Below, in pieces: positions 1 through 5,079 of a stretch of 9,272 bases of DNA (positions are counted from its first letter, which is position 1; each line of letters opens with the position of its first letter). The notes beneath the pieces were generated by a model, which saw nothing but the letters and a program-made list of their open reading frames with translations, was not told the DNA's origin and searched no databases. A program made the position numbers and the translations under genes. The DNA is from Pseudomonadota bacterium (lineage in GTDB: Bacteria > Pseudomonadota > Gammaproteobacteria > Burkholderiales > Burkholderiaceae), in contig JAEZQX010000118.1 of NCBI GenBank assembly GCA_023441105.1, forward strand, positions 1-9,272, read 5' to 3'.

Positions 1-498
1 GCCACCCAGTGCAACGTCCTGATCGAGGACGGCGTGCTCAAGGGCTACCTGCAGGATTCGCTCAATGCGCGCCTGATGAAGGTGCCGGTCACCGGCAACG
101 GCCGGCGCGAGTCGTTCGCGCACCTGCCGATGCCGCGCATGACCAACACCTTCATGTACGCCGGCGACAAGGATCCGGACGAGATCGTCGCGTCGCTCGA
201 GCGCGGCATCTATGCCGCCAATTTCGGCGGCGGCCAGGTCGACATCACCAACGGCAAGTTTGTCTTCTCGGCCTCCGAGGCGTATTGGGTCGAGAACGGC
301 AAGATCCAGTATCCGGTCAAGGGCGCGACCATCATCGGCAACGGCCCCGACGCCCTGACCCGCGTCACCATGGTTGGCAACGACATGCAGCTCGACTCGG
401 GCGTCGGGGTCTGCGGCAAGGACGGCCAGAGCGTGCCGGTGGGCGTCGGCCAGCCGACGCTGCGCATCGAAGGGTTGACAGTCGGCGGAACGGCGTAG
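1..498 (+). CDS. tldD: Metalloprotease TldD, C-terminal third (5' end outside window)
   Basis: The frame is open from base 1 to a TAG at 496-498 and gives 165 residues. The family is about 480 long, so the N-terminal two thirds, including the HExxxH zinc helix, lie upstream of the window. The visible part matches E. coli TldD closely: PMPRMTNT, then [40 protein letters not shown], and the terminal LTVGGTA. The cysteine in GVGVCGK (codon 412-414) aligns with the third zinc ligand of E. coli TldD (Cys454). TldD pairs with TldE/PmbA as a cytosolic heterodimeric protease. It degrades unfolded peptides and matures some ribosomal peptides such as microcin B17. No partner gene is visible here. It converges on the ubiquitin-like operon with only 32 bases between the two stop codons and no obvious terminator hairpin. 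Confidence 0.95.
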   Translation, partial: ATQCNVLIEDGVLKGYLQDSLNARLMKVPVTGNGRRESFAHLPMPRMTNTFMYAGDKDPDEIVASLERGIYAANFGGGQVDITNGKFVFSASEAYWVENGKIQYPVKGATIIGNGPDALTRVTMVGNDMQLDSGVGVCGKDGQSVPVGVGQPTLRIEGLTVGGTA

Positions 499-530
499 CC
501 CGGCCGGCCCGTCCGCCGCAAGAAGGTGCC

Positions 531-1064
531 TCAGCCTGCGCCGCGGTCCGGTCCGCGCCGCACCGGCCGGCAATCCCCGCCCAGGAACAGCGCCTCGTCG
601 CCGTCGCTCGGATCGATCACCCAGCCGATGCTGTAGGCGTTGCTGAAGAAGGCGCGCTGCGTCTGCCGGTCGGTGTCGCTGAAGAAGGCGCTGAGCCCGG
701 GATGGCTGTGGTACCAGCCGACGATCAGGTCGCCCGGCGCCAATAGCGCCTGCGCGGCCTGCCACACCTGAGATCCCATGCGCAGCGAGAAGGCGGTGCC
801 TTGGGCGTCGTCGGCCGGCGCGCAGCCGGTGATCCGAACATGCGCCAGCACGCCGGTCGACCGATCGCCGTACGGGCGGCCGACCAGCAAGCCGCCTTGC
901 TCGACATCGCGCAGGCGCAGATGCGCCAGCACCTGCCGGTCGACTGCCGGCTCGATCCAGACGTCCACGTCGCCGGGCGCCGGGGCCGTCGGCACGTCGG
1001 CAGCGCCCGCCGGAAGCGGCTCGAGCCGCAGCGCCGGCGTGGCATCGGTGAACTTGATGGCCAT
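531..1064 (-). CDS. JAB/JAMM metallopeptidase (deubiquitinase-like), last gene of Ubl operon
   Basis: This 177-residue Mov34/MPN/JAB-domain protein carries the complete JAMM zinc motif. The catalytic Glu is E55 in VEQGGLLVG, and H119-x-H121-P-x6-S129-x2-D132 lies in WYHSHPGLSAFFSDTD. Enzymes with this motif cut isopeptide or C-terminal peptide bonds of ubiquitin-like proteins, so it probably removes the operon's own Ubl from targets. Because that Ubl already ends in a bare glycine, deconjugation is likelier than precursor processing. The first 35 or so residues are Pro/Ala-rich and not clearly part of the fold. The start is supported by GGAGG at 1078-1074, nine bases before the ATG. The gene lies 21 bases after the E2 stop codon. 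It has no fused rhodanese, ubiquitin or zinc domain. The closing residues (RRGPDRGAG) look like a disordered tail. Confidence 0.92.
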   Translation of the reverse strand: MAIKFTDATPALRLEPLPAGAADVPTAPAPGDVDVWIEPAVDRQVLAHLRLRDVEQGGLLVGRPYGDRSTGVLAHVRITGCAPADDAQGTAFSLRMGSQVWQAAQALLAPGDLIVGWYHSHPGLSAFFSDTDRQTQRAFFSNAYSIGWVIDPSDGDEALFLGGDCRPVRRGPDRGAG

Positions 1065-1085
1065 GTCCTGTCGCCTCCGACCGCC

Positions 1086-1703
1086 TCAGGTGCTCACGTC
1101 GAACTCGTGGCGGCAGGCGGGGCAGGCGACGACGCCGCTGCGGCCGGCCGGCAGCCGCAGCCCCTTGCCGCAGGACGGGCAGTGTCGCACGACCCGGGAG
1201 GCGTCGGCGGGCGGGACCTTGGCAGCAGGCCGGAACAGGACCTGGTCGGTGGGAAAGGCGTCCGGCGTCCGCTTGCGCTGTTGCAGGTACCACACCGCCG
1301 CCCCGCGGTTGGCTGCCGACGCCGGATTGACATGGGCCGGATCGAAGGTGGCCAGCCGGATGAAGCGCTTGACGAGCAGGTCGAGCCCCTCGCCAGGCAG
1401 CCATTTGTCCCCCTGGCACACGACGCCGGACGCGAAGATGTTGGGATGGAAGATGCGGCTTTCCACCGTCAGCACCGGCCGCTCGAACGGATAGCGCGAC
1501 GGCAGGTCGATGCGCAGCGTCACGCCGTCCTGGCTGGCCTGCGGATAGCTTTCGGACGCGGCGGTGCGGCAGCGGATCGTCAGCCGGATCGGCCGTCCCG
1601 CGCGCGACGGCGTCTCCAGCAGCTCGATCCGGCCGCCGGATTCCAGCGCCAGCTCCCGCAGCCGCGCAAGATCGGCCTCCCGCCGCAGCGCGTGCGCGGT
1701 CAT
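1086..1703 (-). CDS. E2-like ubiquitin-conjugating enzyme with C-terminal zinc ribbon
   Basis: The product has 205 residues. Residues 1-140 or so are a UBC-fold E2. There is an N-terminal helix, then YPFERP at 71-76, HPN at 86-88 and the presumed catalytic Cys96 in GVVCQGDKW, with Trp101 after it. The gap from the HPN asparagine to the cysteine is the same as in eukaryotic E2s. The enzyme should accept the Ubl as a thioester from the E1 and pass it to a target. Residues 175-197 form a zinc ribbon (C175-x2-C178...C194-x2-C197), an appendage absent from typical E2s that could recruit substrate or act like an E3; that role is inferred. No RING or other E3 is encoded nearby. The ATG overlaps the TGA of the Ubl gene (ATGA at 1703-1700), so translation is probably coupled. 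No strong ribosome binding site is seen. An inactive UEV-type E2 is unlikely because the cysteine is present. Confidence 0.9.
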   Translation of the reverse strand: MTAHALRREADLARLRELALESGGRIELLETPSRAGRPIRLTIRCRTAASESYPQASQDGVTLRIDLPSRYPFERPVLTVESRIFHPNIFASGVVCQGDKWLPGEGLDLLVKRFIRLATFDPAHVNPASAANRGAAVWYLQQRKRTPDAFPTDQVLFRPAAKVPPADASRVVRHCPSCGKGLRLPAGRSGVVACPACRHEFDVST

Positions 1704-1948
1704 CCGGCGACGAGCACCGGCTGCACTTCCAGCACGTCGCCGCTTCTTGCCTGCTGCTCCAGCGGTTGCGATGGATTGAGCACCTGCCCGGTGGTGGTGT
1801 TGACCAGCGTGTAGTCCATGTCCGCCGGCAGCGACCAGTTGTCCACCGCCGCCTGGATGATCTCGCTGCCGGTGCTGCTCTGGTCGAAGTCGATGTCCGC
1901 GCGCCGGCTCTGGTCGGCCGTGCGCAGGACCAGCTTCCTGTCGTTCAT
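1700..1948 (-). CDS. Small ubiquitin-like (beta-grasp) protein ending in glycine
   Basis: This 82-residue gene is hidden in the last part of a longer open frame that runs antisense-like through the E1 gene. The true start is the ATG at 1948, which overlaps the E1 stop (ATGA) and has GGAG at 1960-1957, eight bases upstream. The pattern fits a beta-grasp fold: strand KLVLRTAD (5-12), strand ADIDF (17-21), helix around SEIIQAAVDNW (28-38), strand YTLVNT (46-51), then QVLNPSQPLEQQARSGD and strand VLEVQPVLV. The chain ends in Val-Ala-Gly. It resembles YukD-like and other prokaryotic Ubls more than ubiquitin itself. The free C-terminal glycine is what an E1 adenylates, so no processing step seems necessary. 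With E1, E2 and JAB beside it, this is the likely modifier. Only one glycine is present, not the GG of ubiquitin. It could instead be a sulfur carrier of the ThiS/MoaD type, but an adjacent E2 argues for conjugation. Confidence 0.88.
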   Translation of the reverse strand: MNDRKLVLRTADQSRRADIDFDQSSTGSEIIQAAVDNWSLPADMDYTLVNTTTGQVLNPSQPLEQQARSGDVLEVQPVLVAG

Positions 1949-3108
1949 GTGATGTGCTCCGTGGTTGTCGTGTGTGACCGATCCGCGGCCGTCGGCTGCA
2001 GGTCGATGCAAGTCTCGCCGACGATGGCGAAGCGCGCGGGTATGGCCATCCCCGGCGCGAAGCGGGCGGACAGTTCGCCAGGCTCGAATTCGTCGCGGAT
2101 CTGCACCCGGATCGCCTGGCTGCGGCATTGCAGGCAGAAGGTGATGCCGTCGGAGACGTCGGCCGCCCGTTGCAGTTCCACCGCCCGGGTGGCGTCGGTG
2201 CTGCCGCAGTTCGCGCATTCGCAGGACCAGATCAATCCGTCGCTCAAGCGGACGGTGTCGGCGCCGGCGACGCGGGCGGCCGCATCGATGGCAGCGCCCA
2301 TCGCCTCCCCGGCTGCAGGCCGGATCATGGCGGCAGCATGCGGGTAGGTGCCGCAGCACGGGCACACCGGCGAGCGCGTCAGGGTGGCCTGCGTGGCCAG
2401 GCCGCTGTGCGAGTCGAAGATCCAGCGCCGCGCGGCACGCGGCAGGCGCAGCGCATGATTGACCGCCTGCGCGCCGGCGAGCGATGCGGTGATGGCGGTA
2501 GTGGGCATGATGCGCCGGGCCGAGGCTGCCCGCTGCAATCCGCCGCAGGAATAGCGCTCGGCGATCTTCTGGTACACCGTGGGTGGCAACCCGCATTCGT
2601 AGCAGGCAGGCGCCGCCCGGTCGGATCCGTCGCCGACACTGCCGAACGGGAAGGTCTCGACGGTCACGTAGCGGCTGTCGATGGCGGCGTTGATCCAGTC
2701 GACACCCGCCAGCCAGCACAGCAGGTTCAGCCGCAGGCGGGCCTCGAAGTTGTCCAGCGCGCCGATGACGCAGCGGTAGCGCTGCAGTCGCTCGAAACCG
2801 AGCGTCTGCCAGAGATCGCCGTCGATGCCGGTTACCGCAACCGCCGGGTCCAGCCGGGCGGCGCGCCGCGCCACGCTCTCGGCCTTGCTGCGCCCGACAT
2901 CGGCTTCGCGCAGCAGCACCGAGCGCGTCAGGTTGTGCAGCTCGACGGTGTCGAAGTCGTGGATGTCGATGGCGCCGACACCGAGCAGGCACAGGTTCTT
3001 GACCACCTCGTTGCCGATGGCGCCGGCGCCGATCACCGCCACCCGGCTCGCCTGCAGTTCCTCCTGCGAGAACCCCTCGATGGCGCGATGCCGCGCATAG
3101 CGGTCCAT
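1945..3108 (-). CDS. E1-like ubiquitin-activating enzyme (ThiF/MoeB superfamily) with extra zinc ribbon
   Basis: This 387-residue ThiF-fold adenylating enzyme opens with MDRYARHRAI, as these proteins usually do. It has the ATP-binding loop GAGAIGNEV (27-35), the acidic HDFDTVELHNLTR stretch (50-62), K75 in GRSKAE and D119 in GALDN. A structural zinc site is formed by C169/C172 (CYEC) and C249/C252 (CPCC). C188 in ERYSCGG is the best candidate for the thioester cysteine. A second zinc-ribbon-like module follows (C298-x2-C301 and C325-x2-C328), then about 55 residues of unclear function. It should adenylate the Ubl C-terminal glycine and hand it to the E2. An in-frame stop lies directly before the ATG (3111-3109), which fixes the start. 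The ribosome binding site is weak. The gene starts 58 bases after the zinc-ribbon gene and overlaps the Ubl gene by four bases. It has no ubiquitin-fold domain like eukaryotic UBA1. Confidence 0.92.
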   Translation of the reverse strand: MDRYARHRAIEGFSQEELQASRVAVIGAGAIGNEVVKNLCLLGVGAIDIHDFDTVELHNLTRSVLLREADVGRSKAESVARRAARLDPAVAVTGIDGDLWQTLGFERLQRYRCVIGALDNFEARLRLNLLCWLAGVDWINAAIDSRYVTVETFPFGSVGDGSDRAAPACYECGLPPTVYQKIAERYSCGGLQRAASARRIMPTTAITASLAGAQAVNHALRLPRAARRWIFDSHSGLATQATLTRSPVCPCCGTYPHAAAMIRPAAGEAMGAAIDAAARVAGADTVRLSDGLIWSCECANCGSTDATRAVELQRAADVSDGITFCLQCRSQAIRVQIRDEFEPGELSARFAPGMAIPARFAIVGETCIDLQPTAADRSHTTTTEHIT

Positions 3109-3166
3109 TCAGGTGTCCAGGCGCGGCGGGACCATGCCGTGCGGCGCGATGCGACCGGCCATGGGG

Positions 3167-3577
3167 CTAGTCGACCACCTCGACGGCAATGCGGTGGATG
3201 CTGCCGCAGTTGATGCAGCGGGCGCCGTTGTCCATCGCCAGGGCGCGCACGCTCGCCACCGAATAGAAGCTCTGGCATTCGGCGCACCGGAACAACTCGG
3301 CGCCGGCATCGAGCGGACCGCCGCTCAGCGCGTCGCGCATCTCGGCCAGCGCCGAACGCCGCACGATCGAGCGCGCGTTGTAGGGCGGCGGCTGCTGCGC
3401 GCGGCTGCGCTTGGGTCCGCGCGGCCGGAAGTGCCGTTCGTCACGGCTGCCGGCGCCGGACGATGCGGTTTCAAGCAGCCGCCGGGCCGCGAGCAGGCCG
3501 GCGATGACCAGCAGGAACACCAGAAGTACTCTCGCCATTGCCGGACTCCGCAGGTCTGCTCCCGCAGGATATGCCAT
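3167..3577 (-). CDS. Membrane-anchored zinc-ribbon protein, first gene of Ubl operon (unknown function)
   Basis: This 136-residue protein matches no named family that I can recall. A hydrophobic segment at about 15-31 (ARVLLVFLLVIAGLLAA) is followed by Arg-Arg. It is probably a single N-terminal membrane anchor with the basic side, and so the rest of the protein, in the cytoplasm. A basic, Pro/Arg-rich linker (about 44-75) leads to a C-terminal zinc ribbon with C98-x2-C101 and C121-x2-C124 (FRCAEC, then RCINCGS). The start at 3577 has GGGAGGA about four bases upstream. An alternative start at 3538 (Met14, with GGAG seven bases upstream) would begin right at the anchor. It is co-directional with the E1, 58 bases ahead of it, so it is probably in the same transcript. 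Its general layout resembles PP0621-like short anchored zinc proteins. A membrane adaptor or E3-like role is only an inference from context. Confidence 0.75.
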   Translation of the reverse strand: MAYPAGADLRSPAMARVLLVFLLVIAGLLAARRLLETASSGAGSRDERHFRPRGPKRSRAQQPPPYNARSIVRRSALAEMRDALSGGPLDAGAELFRCAECQSFYSVASVRALAMDNGARCINCGSIHRIAVEVVD

Positions 3578-3642
3578 GGTTCCTCCCGTCGCCGGCGCCG
3601 CCGTGGCGGACGAAGCCGAATTTGCCGTTGTTGGCAGTCGCG

Positions 3643-3656
3643 CGGCGACAACGCCG
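3643..3656. repeat. GC-rich hairpin in the divergent intergenic region
   Basis: CGGCG (3643-3647) and CGCCG (3652-3656) pair around an ACAA loop. The pairing can extend outward with a one-base bulge through GCGC-type bases on both sides. It sits between the Ubl operon start (3577) and the aroG leader. It could be an operator or simply a product of base composition. No T-run follows it on either strand. Confidence 0.3.
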
Positions 3657-3666
3657 TCGCGCCGAT

Positions 3667-3696
3667 TTGCCAGATGGGGACGCTTGGGACTACATT
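3667..3696 (+). promoter_or_regulatory. Candidate sigma-70-type promoter for the aroG leader
   Basis: TTGCCA (3667-3672, one mismatch to TTGACA) is followed by 18 bases and TACATT (3691-3696, four of six matches to TATAAT), where GC content falls sharply. Transcription would begin near 3703, only a few bases before the leader ATG at 3706, giving an almost leaderless start. That is possible but unusual, so the real start could lie further upstream. No equally good promoter for the minus-strand operon was found. Confidence 0.3.
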
Positions 3697-3705
3697 AAAG
3701 TCAAT

Positions 3706-3783
3706 ATGCGGACGACGTACTTTTACTTCGGCTACTTTTGGGGCTTTCCTGTCGCAGGCGGGATGAGTCGGAGAGCGTGTTGA
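3706..3783 (+). CDS. Aromatic-amino-acid-rich leader peptide of aroG (attenuation control)
   Basis: This is a 25-codon open frame with ATG at 3706 and TGA at 3781-3783. Residues 5-14 read YFYFGYFWGF, so eight of ten are Tyr (3), Phe (4) or Trp (1). It lies 79 bases ahead of aroG, with an intrinsic terminator in between. This is the classic arrangement of pheA, pheS and trp leaders: ribosomes stalled on scarce charged tRNA change RNA folding and prevent termination. Three of the four Phe codons are TTT, unusual in such GC-rich DNA, and the local base composition is distinctly AT-richer than its surroundings. No clear Shine-Dalgarno sequence precedes the ATG. The mixture of Tyr, Phe and Trp codons suggests that all three end products of the pathway are sensed. 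The function is inferred from sequence and position. Confidence 0.85.
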   Translation: MRTTYFYFGYFWGFPVAGGMSRRAC

Positions 3784-3832
3784 AGTAAAAAACCAGCAGT
3801 CCGTCCGAACCGAACCGCCAGCGCGAAAGCCC
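3741..3832 (+). promoter_or_regulatory. Candidate antiterminator pairing in the aroG leader RNA
   Basis: Bases 3741-3748 (GGGCTTTC) are complementary to 3825-3832 (GAAAGCCC), 3753-3755 to 3821-3823, and 3757-3761 (GGCGG) to 3815-3819 (CCGCC). This gives 16 base pairs interrupted by a small internal loop and an A-A mismatch. The 3' partner covers the 5' arm and loop of the terminator, so the two folds exclude each other. A ribosome stalled at codons 5-8 of the leader peptide would leave 3741 onward free to pair. One read to the stop codon would not be held upstream. A short competing hairpin (3748-3751 with 3755-3758) also exists. Found by eye; no energies were computed. Confidence 0.45.
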
Positions 3833-3846
3833 TGGCGGTTTTTTTT
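3813..3846 (+). terminator. Rho-independent terminator / attenuator upstream of aroG
   Basis: A perfect 9-bp stem AACCGCCAG (3813-3821) / CTGGCGGTT (3832-3840) is capped by a C-C mismatch and an inner GC-GAAA-GC tetraloop. It is followed by an unbroken T-run ending at 3846. The T-run makes it directional for the + strand. It ends just 16 bases before the aroG ATG and follows the leader peptide, so its natural role is conditional termination ahead of aroG. There is no other complete + strand gene upstream for it to close. Confidence 0.85.
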
Positions 3847-3862
3847 ATCTGGAGCTTGCGCC

Positions 3863-4924
3863 ATGCCGACCACCGACGACCTACGAATCCGCGCCATGAA
3901 GGAACTTGCGCCCCCCGCCCACCTGATCCGGGAGTTCCCGGTCTCGCCGGTGGCCGCCGAGGTGACCAGCGAATGCCGTTCCGCCATCCACCGGATCCTG
4001 CACGGCATGGACGACCGGCTGCTGGTGATCGTCGGACCTTGCTCCATCCACGATCCGTCGGCCGCCCGGGAGTATGCGTCGCGCCTTGCGGGGCAGCGCG
4101 AGCGGCTCAAGGACCGGCTGGAGATCGTGATGCGGGTCTACTTCGAGAAGCCGCGGACCACCGTCGGCTGGAAAGGGCTGATCAACGATCCCGATCTCGA
4201 CGGCAGCTTCGACATCAACAAGGGCCTGCGCATCGCCCGCGAGCTGCTGCTCGACATCAACTCGCTCGGCGTCCCGGCGGGCACCGAATACCTCGACATG
4301 ATCACCCCGCAGTACATCGCCGACCTGATCTCCTGGGGTGCGATCGGCGCGCGCACCACCGAGTCGCAGGTGCATCGCGAGCTGGCATCGGGACTGTCGT
4401 GTCCGGTCGGCTTCAAGAACGGCACCGACGGCAGCATCCGCATCGCGCTCGACGCCATCAAGGCCGCGTCCCAGCCGCATCATTTCCTGTCGGTGACCAA
4501 GGGCGGTCATTCGGCCATCGTCTCGACCAGCGGCAACGAGGACTGCCACATCATCCTGCGCGGCGGCAAGGCGCCGAACTACGATCGCGCCAGCGTCGAG
4601 GCGGCCTGCCGCGAGGCCGGCGCGGCGGCGCTCGCCTGTCGCCTGATGATCGACTGCTCGCACGGCAACAGCCAGAAGAATCCCGACAACCAGCTGCTGG
4701 TTGCGCAGGACATCGTCGACCAGCTGAGCGAAGGCGAAGCGCGCATCTTCGGCGTGATGATCGAGAGCCACCTGGTGGCCGGGCGCGAAGACCTGATGGC
4801 GGGCCGTACGCCGACGTACGGACGCAGCATCACCGACGGCTGCCTCGGCTGGGAGGCCACCGAGCAGGCCCTGGAGCTGCTGGCCGAAGGCGTCGCCGAA
4901 CGGCGCATCGCCATGGCGCAGTGA
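3863..4924 (+). CDS. aroG: 3-deoxy-7-phosphoheptulonate (DAHP) synthase, class I AroFGH type
   Basis: The enzyme condenses phosphoenolpyruvate with erythrose 4-phosphate, the first and usually rate-controlling step of aromatic amino acid synthesis. The 353-residue length is normal for the family. Diagnostic motifs run in order: DDLRI near the N-terminus, GPCSIH (58-63), EKPRTTVGWKG (95-105), GTEYLDMITPQY, SWGAIGARTTESQ, GFKNGTDG, KGGHSAIVSTSGN, LRGGKAPNYD, DCSHGNSQK and ESHLVAG. The expected metal ligands are all present: C60, H267, E301 and D325. GGAG at 3851-3854, eight bases before the ATG, supports the start. The long N-terminal extension typical of allosterically regulated isozymes is present. 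I cannot tell from motifs which amino acid inhibits it. Transcription is probably controlled by the leader peptide and terminator just upstream. Confidence 0.97.
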   Translation: MPTTDDLRIRAMKELAPPAHLIREFPVSPVAAEVTSECRSAIHRILHGMDDRLLVIVGPCSIHDPSAAREYASRLAGQRERLKDRLEIVMRVYFEKPRTTVGWKGLINDPDLDGSFDINKGLRIARELLLDINSLGVPAGTEYLDMITPQYIADLISWGAIGARTTESQVHRELASGLSCPVGFKNGTDGSIRIALDAIKAASQPHHFLSVTKGGHSAIVSTSGNEDCHIILRGGKAPNYDRASVEAACREAGAAALACRLMIDCSHGNSQKNPDNQLLVAQDIVDQLSEGEARIFGVMIESHLVAGREDLMAGRTPTYGRSITDGCLGWEATEQALELLAEGVAERRIAMAQ

Positions 4925-4933
4925 GCTTTCCCG

Positions 4934-4970
4934 GACGGTGCCGGCACGCCTGCCACAGGCCTGCACCGTC
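4934..4970. repeat. Stem-loop downstream of aroG
   Basis: GACGGTGC (4934-4941) pairs perfectly with GCACCGTC (4963-4970). A second small stem, GCCTG/CAGGC (4948-4952 with 4956-4960), sits in the loop. It begins ten bases after the aroG stop. No T-run follows on the + strand (an A-run does, at 4978-4983), so it is not a textbook intrinsic terminator. It may stabilise the aroG mRNA 3' end or pause polymerase. Confidence 0.45.
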
Positions 4971-5045
4971 TGTCGGCAAAAAAGTCGCAGAAATCGGATG
5001 GAACCCCGGGATGCCCGCCGCACCGGCACGGACGCTGGCGGTGCA

Positions 5046-5054
5046 TGCTGTAAT
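5046..5054 (+). promoter_or_regulatory. Candidate extended -10 promoter for the CNBD gene
   Basis: TG-C-TGTAAT carries the extended -10 TG dinucleotide and a -10 hexamer with five of six consensus bases. The start codon is 25 bases further on, with GGAGGT at 5069-5074 between them. No convincing -35 element lies at the usual distance, which is common for extended -10 promoters. Confidence 0.4.
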
Positions 5055-5079
5055 AGTCGAAAGAACCCGGAGGTAGTCC

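Noticed and set aside
801..1814. Long + strand open frame across the JAB and E2 genes
   Set aside because: Antisense shadow in GC-rich DNA: low-complexity Arg/Ala/Gly/Pro composition and no domain, opposite three well-supported genes.
1952..2992. Upstream part of the 430-codon minus-strand frame that ends with the Ubl
   Set aside because: It overlaps the E1 gene in another phase, is Arg/Ala/His-rich with no recognisable domain, and the Ubl has its own start with a ribosome binding site and stop-start overlap.
1700..3108. Thiamine or molybdopterin sulfur-transfer pair (ThiF-ThiS / MoeB-MoaD)
   Set aside because: E1-Ubl pairs can do this, but an adjoining E2 with HPN and catalytic cysteine plus a JAMM peptidase points to protein conjugation. 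No thiamine or molybdopterin gene is present.
3538..3705. Upstream part of the + strand frame that contains the aroG leader peptide
   Set aside because: No ribosome binding site or family resemblance. Only the last 25 codons, from the ATG at 3706, have the aromatic run and correct position.
4934..4983. Intrinsic terminator after aroG
   Set aside because: The hairpin is good, but it is followed by an A-run rather than a T-run on the + strand. Recorded as a stem-loop only.
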